Assembly: GCA_947259485.1 (NCBI GenBank)
Contig: CAMYLU010000005.1
Span: forward strand, 1 to 64,000
Origin: an uncultured Gammaproteobacteria bacterium
GTDB lineage: Bacteria; Pseudomonadota; Gammaproteobacteria; GCA-001735895
DNA: 64,000 nt
Direction of reading: 5' to 3'
The notes under the pieces are model-generated. The model worked only from the letters and a program-made list of their open reading frames with translations. It ran no database searches and was not told where the DNA came from. The position numbers were made by a program, and so were the translations under genes. Positions 29,872 through 38,787 of this stretch are shown here, piece by piece. Positions within the stretch are counted from its first letter, which is position 1; every line of letters starts with the position of its first letter.

Positions 29872-31089
29872 ATGTCCACTACGCAACCAGATAAAACATC
29901 GGGCTGTTATGCCCCGGGTGTAATCGATTGGGTCTTCACAAGGGGTCGCCGTATCGAGCGCACCAACGAATTTGTGTATCAACTCGCGCATAAAATGAAC
30001 GAGCACGGCGCATCGATTGACCGTCTGATGGTTTCGCTGTTGACGCTCAATCCGCAACTGGTCGGCACTTCGGAAACCTGGCTGAAGTCAACCGACAAGA
30101 TAACGCCCATCAACGCATCGCATGGCGTGCGCAGCTCGGAACGTTATATAGGCAGTCCGTTAGCGACAATCTACGAAACCCATAAACGCGTGCGCCAACG
30201 GCTGGATAACCTGCCCGAAGATGCACACCGAGCCTATACCGAACTGGCCGAGGAAGGCTATACCGATTACGTGGCGCTGCCGGTACTTTTCGGAGAAGTC
30301 GCCGAACCCGGTGCGGCGGTAATCATCAGCACTAAAAGAAAAGGTGGTTTCAGCGATCAGCACATCGAGAGCTTCCGGCGAATTCGTGATTACCTGGCGC
30401 CAGTGTTCGAAGTGCATGCCTTGCGACATATATCGCGTTCGTTAATGAATACCTACGTTGGCAAACGCACCAGCGAAAAAGTCCTCGCCGGCATGATCAA
30501 ACGCGGCGATGCCGATATCATCAATGCCGCGCTGTGGTTCAGCGATCTGCGCAATTTTACCCACCTGACTGAAACCCTGGCGGCCGAGCAGATACTGGAA
30601 ATGTTGAACGAATATTTTGAATTTGTGTCGGCCGCGGTCACCGCTCGAGGCGGAGAAATTCTTCGTTTCATCGGCGATGCAATGCTGATCGTATTTCCAA
30701 TAGATGACAATATGTGTAACCGGACCGCCTGCAACGCGGCCATTGATGCCGCTATTGACGCCTATGACACCCTCGAAACCCTGAATCATCAGCGACGACG
30801 ACATGGTCAACCCGAAATAGAATTTGGTGTCGGCCTGAATATCGGCGAGGTTATTTACGGTAATGTCGGCGCACCCGATCGACTGGATTTCACCGTCATG
30901 GGCCCCGCCGTCAACCGTACCGCACGCCTCGAATCCCTGACCAAGGAGTTCGATTGCAATATCCTGTTTTCAAAAACCTTTGCCGAACTGATCGAGGTAC
31001 CTTCACAATTCCTGGGCGAGCAAGAAATGAAGGGGATCGCCGAGCCACAGGCCATTTATGCGCTGTGTGAAACCGATAGTGATAGTTGA
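29872..31089 (+). CDS. Class III adenylate/guanylate cyclase with GAF-like N-terminus
   Basis: Soluble nucleotidyl cyclase of 405 residues. The cyclase homology domain (about 205-395) has the metal aspartates in ALWFSDLRNFT and RFIGDAMLIVF, and the transition-state Asn/Arg in VMGPAVNRTARLE. The N-terminal half resembles a GAF sensor. The MGPAVN variant replaces the usual Asp that selects adenine, so cAMP versus cGMP is unclear. No strong ribosome-binding site precedes the ATG. Confidence 0.88.
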   Translation: MSTTQPDKTSGCYAPGVIDWVFTRGRRIERTNEFVYQLAHKMNEHGASIDRLMVSLLTLNPQLVGTSETWLKSTDKITPINASHGVRSSERYIGSPLATIYETHKRVRQRLDNLPEDAHRAYTELAEEGYTDYVALPVLFGEVAEPGAAVIISTKRKGGFSDQHIESFRRIRDYLAPVFEVHALRHISRSLMNTYVGKRTSEKVLAGMIKRGDADIINAALWFSDLRNFTHLTETLAAEQILEMLNEYFEFVSAAVTARGGEILRFIGDAMLIVFPIDDNMCNRTACNAAIDAAIDAYDTLETLNHQRRRHGQPEIEFGVGLNIGEVIYGNVGAPDRLDFTVMGPAVNRTARLESLTKEFDCNILFSKTFAELIEVPSQFLGEQEMKGIAEPQAIYALCETDSDS

Positions 31090-31291
31090 TCGGATAGCCC
31101 GGGTTGTCAGATGGTAAAGGGCCGCACAATCACCAATCCCGCCATCGATGACAACCACAGATATATTATATTTCACATTAATTTAATCATATAAGTAATT
31201 GATTTATTAATATTTTTATCTGTTATTATCGGTGTTCAAGCTATGGTCTTCCGCTGGGAAATTGTTACGATCGATGTCATCAGCGGTTAGT

Positions 31292-32320
31292 TCAGCGATG
31301 GGCCTGTTGGGCTTTCAGTTTTCGTCTTTGCAGAAATTGTTGGTGTGATTCGGGGGTGCCATCATGGAACGAGCCGGCCCATTTGTCGCAGGGAATCTCC
31401 AGGCCGCCATAATTGCATTCGAAGAAACGATGATGCATCTGGTGATGGAAAGTCCCCAGCGCCAGCCTGTTCTTGCCGCCAAAAACCAACCCTTCATAGC
31501 CGGTATGCGTAGTTGCTGCAGACAGGGTGAAGTGCTGTAAATGATAAATGATCAGTAGCGGATTAGCCGGCACCACCCAATGGATCAGAACCGAGCCGAG
31601 ATAAATGATATGTTCGACCGGGTGCATCGACAGCCCTGACCAGGGTCCGATATTGGTATTGCGATGATGCAGGTAATGCACATGTCGATAAAGCGGCGGC
31701 CAGTGGATCAGGCGATGGATCAGGTAGAAGTAAAACGTCTCCCAGATCGGCACCAGGAAAATCAGCAGCATCAACCACAGGACATCTCCCGGCATCTCAA
31801 GCATCGGGGCATAGCCGTTCGCCAGCGTCCACATCATTAACGACTCGTAGGCAGTCCATACCGTTACACCACTGGCACAGGTCCAGAACATGTTATCGAG
31901 GACCTGGTTGTTGAAAGTAAAAACGCGACTGCTTTTGACCAGTGGTCTCGCGTCGTAGCGACGATCCTCACCCTGTTTCCGGTAGACGTAGAAATAAAGA
32001 TGCAGCCCTCCTGCTACGAGGAACATCAGCGCCAGGTTTCGGACAAAAATCTGCGCGATCCAGTCGAACTGAAAAACCTGGCAGCGCGCCAGTGCGGGGT
32101 GAAAAAAGAACCAGGAGATGAACGAAAGCATCAGAATGACCAGGTTTTCCGAGATCGGAAACCAACCGCCGACAAACCATTTCAAAATCGCCTTTGGCCT
32201 GAAGGGACCGCTAAACAGCGGCGACACCTGGATCGGCAGTTCAGGCTGATAGTTCCACTGCCGTTTCTTCGCCCGGCCCGGTGCATCGTCCGATGCCGGT
32301 TTATCTGTAGAGCTCGTCAT
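31292..32320 (-). CDS. Sterol desaturase/fatty acid hydroxylase family protein
   Basis: Integral membrane di-iron enzyme, 342 residues. The histidine clusters HRLIH, HYLHHR and HHQMHH provide the metal site, between about five hydrophobic helices. Predicted to hydroxylate or desaturate a lipid; substrate unknown. It is transcribed away from the Rieske oxygenase operon. Confidence 0.9.
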   Translation of the reverse strand: MTSSTDKPASDDAPGRAKKRQWNYQPELPIQVSPLFSGPFRPKAILKWFVGGWFPISENLVILMLSFISWFFFHPALARCQVFQFDWIAQIFVRNLALMFLVAGGLHLYFYVYRKQGEDRRYDARPLVKSSRVFTFNNQVLDNMFWTCASGVTVWTAYESLMMWTLANGYAPMLEMPGDVLWLMLLIFLVPIWETFYFYLIHRLIHWPPLYRHVHYLHHRNTNIGPWSGLSMHPVEHIIYLGSVLIHWVVPANPLLIIYHLQHFTLSAATTHTGYEGLVFGGKNRLALGTFHHQMHHRFFECNYGGLEIPCDKWAGSFHDGTPESHQQFLQRRKLKAQQAHR

Positions 32321-32488
32321 CGAATTCTGTATTTCGTTAAATTTTGCAATCTGCGGACTCCATTCCGATAGTTTTTCATGGTTAAATGTCGCAAATCAAC
32401 CATTCATATTCCCGGCATGTTGATATGTTTGTCTTCTGTAAGCTATACCTCTTAAGCTGAAGAGCAAATTAACTTAATGGAGAAAGCG

Positions 32489-33640
32489 ATGTCCGAGGCA
32501 AGCCTGAGCCAAAATGAATTTTCTCAGATCAGGGGCCAGTACGACGAAATTGCAACCCGTTCACACTCGATCAATACTCGCTGCTATACCGATTTGAAAT
32601 TTTTAAAGATAGAGCGGGAGCAGGTTTTTCATCGCAGTTGGCAGTTCCTCTGCCACGAGGAAAAACTGCGTGATCCCGGCAGCTACGTCACCCTGAGTAT
32701 CGAAGGCCAAAGTATAGTTGGCGCGCGCAATCGTGAAGGCGAACTCAAGGCCTACTACAACGTCTGCAAGCATCGCGGTCATGAACTGCTATCCGGAGAG
32801 GGTCAAACCAAACGGATCACCTGCCCTTATCATGCATGGACCTACGATCTCAATGGTGCCCTGGTGAATGCGCCGCGCTCCGAGCACCTCGAAGACTTCA
32901 AGCAAAAGGAAATTTGCCTGGAGCCGGTGCAAATAGAGATTTTCTGCCACCTTGTTTTTGTCAATTTAGATCCCGAGGCCTCGTCCCTGGCGATGCAATC
33001 AGGCGACCTGGCGACTGAAATCATGAATTACGCCCCCGACCTCGCAGAGCTCACCTTTTCAACGCGCCTGACTTATCGCATCAAAGCGAACTGGAAAGCC
33101 GTAGTAGACAATTTTCTCGAATGTTATCACTGCCCGGTCGCACACAAGGGTTTCAGTTCGATGATCGACATGGATACCTACAAGGTTAAAACCCACGGTA
33201 TCTATTCAAGCCATATGGCAAAGGCCAGGCTCGGTGAAAACAGTGCTTACAACATCGCGGATGCGACGGTGACCGATCACGCGGTCTGGTTTTTATGGCC
33301 CAATATGACGCTCATGCGTTACCCCGGCCGCGGCAACTTCATGGTATGGCGCTTTTACCCGATCAACGAGCAGGAAACCTGGGAGGAATTCGATTTCTTC
33401 TTTGAAACTGCCGAAGCGGATGAAACGGAAAAAGAAGCACTCAAGTTTATCGATGAAGTGCTTCAACCTGAGGATATCGGTCTGGTCGAAAGCGTGCAGC
33501 GAGGTATGAATACCCCCGCCTTCAACTCCGGACGTTACATGGTCGATATCGAGGGCAGCGGCGCCAGTGAACACGCGGTGCACCATTTTCATGGGCTCAT
33601 TCTTGAGGCCTACCAGCGCGCCAGCGAAGCATCCCCATGA
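32489..33640 (+). CDS. Rieske non-haem iron oxygenase alpha subunit
   Basis: Terminal oxygenase of 383 residues. Rieske [2Fe-2S] site CKHRGH...CPYHAW and mononuclear iron site in DNFLECYHCPVAHKGF. The sequence style is that of oxygenases acting on quaternary amines (carnitine CntA, glycine betaine GbcA, stachydrine Stc2), but substrate cannot be fixed. The ATG at 32489 is chosen over 32477 because GGAG lies 7 bases before it. Its stop overlaps the next SDR start. No reductase gene is nearby. Confidence 0.88.
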   Translation: MSEASLSQNEFSQIRGQYDEIATRSHSINTRCYTDLKFLKIEREQVFHRSWQFLCHEEKLRDPGSYVTLSIEGQSIVGARNREGELKAYYNVCKHRGHELLSGEGQTKRITCPYHAWTYDLNGALVNAPRSEHLEDFKQKEICLEPVQIEIFCHLVFVNLDPEASSLAMQSGDLATEIMNYAPDLAELTFSTRLTYRIKANWKAVVDNFLECYHCPVAHKGFSSMIDMDTYKVKTHGIYSSHMAKARLGENSAYNIADATVTDHAVWFLWPNMTLMRYPGRGNFMVWRFYPINEQETWEEFDFFFETAEADETEKEALKFIDEVLQPEDIGLVESVQRGMNTPAFNSGRYMVDIEGSGASEHAVHHFHGLILEAYQRASEASP

Positions 33641-34395
33641 GCCGCATGCTCGAGGGTAAGACGGCTTTCGTCACCGGAGGCACCGGGGGCATTGGCAGCG
33701 CGATTTGCGTTCGCTTTGCGCGTGAAGGCGCGCAGGTGATAGCAGCTGATTTATCGCAGCAGGGGAAACTGCCTGAACAGGTCGAGTTTGCCACTTACGA
33801 TGTCACCGATGAAACAATTTGTCAGAATACATTTGCCACTCTTGCAGAACGATGGGACAAGCTCGATATCCTGGTCAACGCGGCCGGTATCGAAATCGAA
33901 AAGACGATCGAAGATACGACGCTCGAAGAATGGAATCGCATCTTTGCGATCAACGTGACCGGCATGTTCCTGACATCCAAGTACGCGTTGCCGCTACTGC
34001 GCAAATCGGAAGCTGCCAGTGTAATCAACTTTGGATCCTACGATGGCTATATCGCCGACCCCGGACTTGCCGCTTACTGCGCCACCAAGGGTGCGGTGCA
34101 CGCGCTGACCCGAGCGATGGCGTGCGACCACGGGCCCGAGGGCATTCGCGTCAACGCGATCTGTCCGGGTTTTGTCGACACCCCGATGCTGCAAAGCTTT
34201 TTCGGTGAATCAGGTGATATTGAATCGCTCAAGAAAGCGGTACGCGACGTTCACCCGACCCGTACCTATGGCACCCCGGAAGACATCGCCAACCTGGTCA
34301 ACTGGCTTGCTTCTGACGAGGCGCGCTACGCATCGGGTCAACTCTGGGTTATCGACGGCGGGCTGAGCGCACAGGTCCAGCAGATGAACTTATGA
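33637..34395 (+). CDS. Short-chain dehydrogenase/reductase (first of pair)
   Basis: NAD(P)-dependent SDR, 252 residues. Cofactor loop TGGTGGIGSAI, the N-A-A-G motif in LVNAAGIEI, catalytic Ser in NFGSYDGY and YxxxK in AYCATKG, with Cys in place of Ala after Tyr. Starts in the ATGA overlap with the Rieske gene and ends in an ATGA overlap with the next SDR. Confidence 0.92.
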   Translation: MSRMLEGKTAFVTGGTGGIGSAICVRFAREGAQVIAADLSQQGKLPEQVEFATYDVTDETICQNTFATLAERWDKLDILVNAAGIEIEKTIEDTTLEEWNRIFAINVTGMFLTSKYALPLLRKSEAASVINFGSYDGYIADPGLAAYCATKGAVHALTRAMACDHGPEGIRVNAICPGFVDTPMLQSFFGESGDIESLKKAVRDVHPTRTYGTPEDIANLVNWLASDEARYASGQLWVIDGGLSAQVQQMNL

Positions 34396-35147
34396 ACCGG
34401 TTACCGGGAAAGACTGCGCTGATTACCGGTGGCCGTCAGGGCATCGGTCGCGCAATCGTCGAAAAATTCCTCGACGAAGGTGCTCGTGTCATGACCTGCG
34501 GTCGCGAAGAGAGACCTCAGGATTTGCCGGGTGAAGTCTACTGGCAGACAACCAATGTTGCTGACAGGTTAGAGGTCGATAACCTGCTCAAAGCGGTCGT
34601 TGACGAGTTCGGCGAGCTCTCGACCCTGGTCAACAACGCGGGCATCCAGATTGAAAAGACCGTGGTCGACACCACTGACGAGGATTATGCAAGGCTGATG
34701 GGCGTCAATGCCTGGGGCGTATTCCTCGCCTGTCGTGCCTTTATTCCGATCATGCCCAGCGGTGGTTCGATAATCAACATCGGCTCTATCTCGGCGTCAA
34801 CCGCGGACCCCGGGATTGCGCTTTACAATGCATCCAAGGCTTTCGTTCAGGGACTGACGCGTTCGATCGCAGTCGATCATGGTCCGGATATACGCTGCAA
34901 CGCAATCAGCCCGGGCTGGATCATGACCGGCATGGCCGATGCTGCATTCGCGGCAGCAAACCATCCTGCGGCAGCAAAACGCGATGCACTGACGCGTCAC
35001 CCGGCGGGCCGCTTCGGTGAGCCAGGCGACATTGCCAACCTCGCGGTGTGGCTAGCCTCGGACGAAGCCGGTTTCGCAACCGGCCAGTGCTATACCCTGG
35101 ATGGTGGTTTGACCGCGGCCTCACCGTTAAATCCTGCGCTGTTCTAG
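34392..35147 (+). CDS. Short-chain dehydrogenase/reductase (second of pair)
   Basis: NAD(P)-dependent SDR, 251 residues. TGGRQGIGRAI cofactor loop, LVNNAGIQIEKT, Ser in NIGSISAS, catalytic LYNASKA (YxxxK). It shares the unusual I(E/Q)IEKT segment after NAG with the first SDR, which suggests tandem duplication. Together with the oxygenase it forms a three-gene catabolic operon of unknown substrate. Confidence 0.92.
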   Translation: MNRLPGKTALITGGRQGIGRAIVEKFLDEGARVMTCGREERPQDLPGEVYWQTTNVADRLEVDNLLKAVVDEFGELSTLVNNAGIQIEKTVVDTTDEDYARLMGVNAWGVFLACRAFIPIMPSGGSIINIGSISASTADPGIALYNASKAFVQGLTRSIAVDHGPDIRCNAISPGWIMTGMADAAFAAANHPAAAKRDALTRHPAGRFGEPGDIANLAVWLASDEAGFATGQCYTLDGGLTAASPLNPALF

Positions 35148-35241
35148 ATTTCTGTCACCTTCTCGACCTGTATGAACTATAAATAGGGCACCGGACAAGT
35201 CAGTTTGACTTGCAATAAACCAGTTCAAGCAAGGCTATCGA

Positions 35242-36633
35242 ATGTCAACCGATGTTGATGAAATCACGTTAATTCTATCGGGTGTAAAAATCCTGCAGGA
35301 TCTCGATGTCGGGATCATCCGCGATATCGCAGAGCATACACAGATCGAAGGGTTCGAAAAAGACGAATTGGTAATCGAGGCCGGCCAGATGGGTCGGCGC
35401 ATCTACTTCATCTTCGAAGGTAAGGTCGAGGTCCAGATTCCCGACGTACAGGGCGACGTCAAAAGACGAATCATGCTCAAGAAGGGCGAAGTGGTTGGTG
35501 AAATTTCATTGCTGATTAACTCGACCTATTCCGCCGATGTTGTTGCACTATCCAAAACCACCGCGTTTTACCTCGATCAACAACATTTTAACGAGTTGAT
35601 CGAAAAGCACCCGGATTTTGCCGAAGTCATGTCGCAGTTAATGACCAGTCGCATGGCGCAAAATGGCGGCATCAACCGGGTTGGCAAGTACGAATTGCGC
35701 AGCAAGCTCGGCGAGGGTTCCATGGCGACGGTGTTCAACGCCTGGGACGAGGAACTTGAGCGCGAGGTTGCGATCAAAATGCTGAAGTACAAGCTGGCCT
35801 TCAACGAAAATTTCCTCGACCGCTTCGAACAGGAAGCTAAAACCATCGCCAGTTTGAACCATCCGAATATCGTCAACGTGTTCGAGGTCATCGATGAATT
35901 TTCCACGCGCTTCATTGTCATGGAAAAGCTGCATGGGCAGGATCTTGCAGCGATCCTGGAAGAAAAAGGTGCATTCAGCCTGGCGCAAACGCGCGAAATC
36001 CTGTACCAGGTCGCGAACGCCCTGCAGTATGCGCATAACCACGGTGACAAAGGCATCGTGCATCGCGATATCAAACCATCAAACATCGTCATCGATGCCT
36101 ACGGCAATATCAAGCTCACTGATTTTGGCGTTGCCGGTCCACCACAGGACAAGAAGGTTAATATCGAGGGCTCACCCTCGTACCTGGCGCCGGAAATTAT
36201 CAACGGTGATATCCTCGACGGCCGCGCCGACATTTACGCGCTCGGTGTCATGGCCTTTCACATGTTGACCAACAGCCTGCCCTTCAGCGCGGGCACACTG
36301 GGTAAACTGTTAAAAATGCAGGTCAATCAAAAACCACCCGATATTCGCAATGCCTGTCCCGAAATCGACGAAAGCCTGGCCGGATTCATCGACAGCGCGC
36401 TGTCAAAGGATCCCGATGAGCGCATTTCGGACTGGGACGAAATCCGCAGCATTCTCAAACCCGCAAGTCAACTCAACCTGATGCTGGACCCCGACGAGCT
36501 CGCAGTAATCATCCGTTTTCGCGATACCGCCTACCAGTTATCCGGCAGTTTCATCAACGCGATGCAAAAGCTGTTGCAGGAAGAAGGCATCAACCACCAG
36601 ATCGAGATTCTTCGAGGCGACGACGAAGAGTAA
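35242..36633 (+). CDS. Cyclic-nucleotide-binding-domain/serine-threonine kinase fusion
   Basis: A 463-residue fusion with the layout of eukaryotic PKG. The N-terminal Crp/cNMP-binding fold (about 10-125) is followed by a complete Hanks kinase (about 150-410: GEGSMATVF, VAIKML, HRDIKPSN at about 274, DFGVAG, SPSYLAPE). The phosphate-binding cassette reads GEISLLINSTYSADV, so the arginine that normally holds the cyclic phosphate is Tyr and the usual Pro-Arg is absent. Binding of cAMP/cGMP is therefore doubtful. Two class III cyclases lie within 6 kb. Confidence 0.92.
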   Translation: MSTDVDEITLILSGVKILQDLDVGIIRDIAEHTQIEGFEKDELVIEAGQMGRRIYFIFEGKVEVQIPDVQGDVKRRIMLKKGEVVGEISLLINSTYSADVVALSKTTAFYLDQQHFNELIEKHPDFAEVMSQLMTSRMAQNGGINRVGKYELRSKLGEGSMATVFNAWDEELEREVAIKMLKYKLAFNENFLDRFEQEAKTIASLNHPNIVNVFEVIDEFSTRFIVMEKLHGQDLAAILEEKGAFSLAQTREILYQVANALQYAHNHGDKGIVHRDIKPSNIVIDAYGNIKLTDFGVAGPPQDKKVNIEGSPSYLAPEIINGDILDGRADIYALGVMAFHMLTNSLPFSAGTLGKLLKMQVNQKPPDIRNACPEIDESLAGFIDSALSKDPDERISDWDEIRSILKPASQLNLMLDPDELAVIIRFRDTAYQLSGSFINAMQKLLQEEGINHQIEILRGDDEE

Positions 36634-36639
36634 AACCTC

Positions 36640-36825
36640 ACACCGAAAAAGCCGGCAATATCTCGGTTATATTGCTTCATCCCCGCGTAAGCGGGGATCT
36701 CACAATGTACCTGCGCTTTCGATCGTTACCTTGTCACGAGAACTCGGAAAACCCCTACGGGGCTTCCGGGATGAGACCTGACGGCCCCACTTTCGCGGTG
36801 GGCTTACGTATCCTGATGACCTGGC
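36640..36825. repeat. Palindromic intergenic repeats
   Basis: Between convergent genes. Contains CATCCCCGC-GTAA-GCGGGGAT, CCCC-TAC-GGGG and CCCACTTTCGCGGTGGG-type hairpins, with CGGGATGAGACC resembling the GGGATGACAGA module of the tRNA-Pro cassettes. Likely REP-like sequence that may also terminate transcription from both sides. Confidence 0.5.
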
Positions 36826-38586
36826 CTACTCCAAACCGCATTTCCTCAAACCGTTTAGATAGGGATCCAGACCTCCGGCGTGTTTTGTCGGCAGGTTTAC
36901 TTCAAGATAACCGATTGACAGGTCGGGTTTGGCTTCCAGCGCCAGTGCAAGGGACTGCTTCGCCTCGTCGACCCGTTCAAGGTTAGCCAACGCGGAAGCC
37001 TTAACGGCGTGCGACCAGTACCCGGTCGCATTGGGAATCTGCAGAGTCTGATTGGCCCAGTCCAGCGCCGCTTCGTATTCTTCACTAAGGATATAGTTGA
37101 GCGCATGCACGATCGTGAATGCCCACAGCATCGGGTCGCGCGGGCTCATCGCAACCGCTTGTTTGGTTGTGCGCCCGGATTCCTCGAGCTCCCCCGCGAG
37201 TGATAACGCAAACCCCAGGCCATGATAGGCCTGGGCAAAACAGGGATTCAGTTCGATTGATTTTCTAAGTGCTGCTATTGACGCGTCATGATCGCCCAGC
37301 ATCATGTGAATTCGGCCAATCGCAAAATATGAAATCGCATCCCTGTCATCGCACTTCAGCGCTAGCTTAGCGGCCGCCAGTCCTTCCTGCAAAAGCGAAT
37401 CCGGATTTTCGGTAATTCCTAATATCACGAACTGGTAGCAACAATAGGCATAGTAGGCATAAGCCGGGGCAAATTTAGGGTCTGCCTCGGAAGCGCTTTT
37501 AAACAACCCCATTGCAGTCCGAATGTTTTCACCCTCAAAGGTCCACATGTGCCACAACGCCCGCTGATATAACTCCCAGGCATCGAGATTATCAGGAGAC
37601 TTGCTAACCGCTCGCTCACGCTCGAACGCATTCAATTCAGGCTCGAGTGCCGAGGCGATAACCCGTACCATTTCATCCTGCAGATCGAAGATATCCTCCA
37701 TCTCGCGATCGTAGCGTTCAGCCCAGACGTGGTGCCCGGTTTCGGCATCGATGAGCTGCACGGTCACGCGCACCCGGTTGCCTGCCTTGCGCACGCTACC
37801 TTCCAGCACGAATCGTACACCAAGCTCATTGGCGACCTGGCGCACATCAATTGCAGAGCCCTTATACGAGAAAGTGCTCTCGCGCGAGATAACCTTGAAA
37901 GAACGGATCTTGGACAGGGCGGTGATCAAATCCTCGGTGATGCCGTCGCCGATAAAATCCTGGTCCGGGTCATTGCTCATATTGGTCAGTGCCAGTACGG
38001 CGATCGAGGGCATTTCAGAAGCGCGCGATTTTTTTGCACCAGCAGCCCCGGGCTGATCACCTTCCGGCTTCCAGTAAAATACGTGGACTGGCCGATTTAT
38101 GTTTTTAAACTGCTCCTCACCACCGTCGTTGAAATTCACATCGAGCTTGCCAAGAACCTGTTCATGAACGGATGTGGAAATGCAGATACCTCCTTCGGGT
38201 GCCGCGGCCTCAAGCCGAGCTGCGAGATTGACGCCATCGCCAAACACTTCGCCTCGATCTTCGATGACATCACCGATATTGATGCCGATACGAATCTGGA
38301 CCTTCTTATCATCGTCAACCTGGTGATTTCTGTTAGCCATCTCGCGCTGGATTTCGACAGCCGTGTTAACGGCGCTGACCGCGCTGGAAAATTCCGCCAG
38401 GATGGCATCACCGGCGTAGCGCAGGACCTTGCCGCCGCTATCCGTTATCTGCTTGCTGGCGTAATCAAGAACCTCCATGACCTGTCGGTGCGTGCCCTCC
38501 TCATCGCCACCCGTCAGGCGCGAATAACCGGCGACATCGGTATATAGAATCGCGGTAAGCTTGCGATTGAGTGAATCAGATGGCAT
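36826..38586 (-). CDS. Class III adenylate cyclase with TolB-like and TPR domains
   Basis: Predicted cytoplasmic cyclase, 586 residues. Cyclase domain (about 8-180) with LYTDVAGYSRL and RYAGDAILAEF (metal Asp) and FGDGVNLAARLEAAA. Then a TolB/FlgO-like segment (IAVLALTNMSNDPDQDF, about 215-330) and several TPR repeats to the C-terminus. The ATG at 38586 follows AGGGA and removes a 13-residue extension. This architecture is common in rhizobia and gammaproteobacteria; the signal is unknown. Confidence 0.9.
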   Translation of the reverse strand: MPSDSLNRKLTAILYTDVAGYSRLTGGDEEGTHRQVMEVLDYASKQITDSGGKVLRYAGDAILAEFSSAVSAVNTAVEIQREMANRNHQVDDDKKVQIRIGINIGDVIEDRGEVFGDGVNLAARLEAAAPEGGICISTSVHEQVLGKLDVNFNDGGEEQFKNINRPVHVFYWKPEGDQPGAAGAKKSRASEMPSIAVLALTNMSNDPDQDFIGDGITEDLITALSKIRSFKVISRESTFSYKGSAIDVRQVANELGVRFVLEGSVRKAGNRVRVTVQLIDAETGHHVWAERYDREMEDIFDLQDEMVRVIASALEPELNAFERERAVSKSPDNLDAWELYQRALWHMWTFEGENIRTAMGLFKSASEADPKFAPAYAYYAYCCYQFVILGITENPDSLLQEGLAAAKLALKCDDRDAISYFAIGRIHMMLGDHDASIAALRKSIELNPCFAQAYHGLGFALSLAGELEESGRTTKQAVAMSPRDPMLWAFTIVHALNYILSEEYEAALDWANQTLQIPNATGYWSHAVKASALANLERVDEAKQSLALALEAKPDLSIGYLEVNLPTKHAGGLDPYLNGLRKCGLE

Positions 38587-38787
38587 CGATGTCCCTGAAA
38601 TTACAACGACTTTATTAGTTTCCAAAATCAGTATAAAGAGCAGTAAGCCGAAGTCCAGCCAAAATGGTTAATGCTGGCCTCAGGTTTCGAGTAATATTGG
38701 CGCCACTATATCTTCAATTCTGGAACTGAGATCAGCGAACCTGCCGACCCCATACGCCATAAAATAGCCGGGACCCTGATTCTGCTG

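Noticed and set aside
29488-30057. 189-codon minus-strand frame
   Set aside because: It runs through the hairpin-rich tRNA cassette and the start of the cyclase gene; no domain and no ribosome-binding site.
37729-38547. 272-codon plus-strand frame
   Set aside because: Antisense to the conserved cyclase domain; no recognised protein features.
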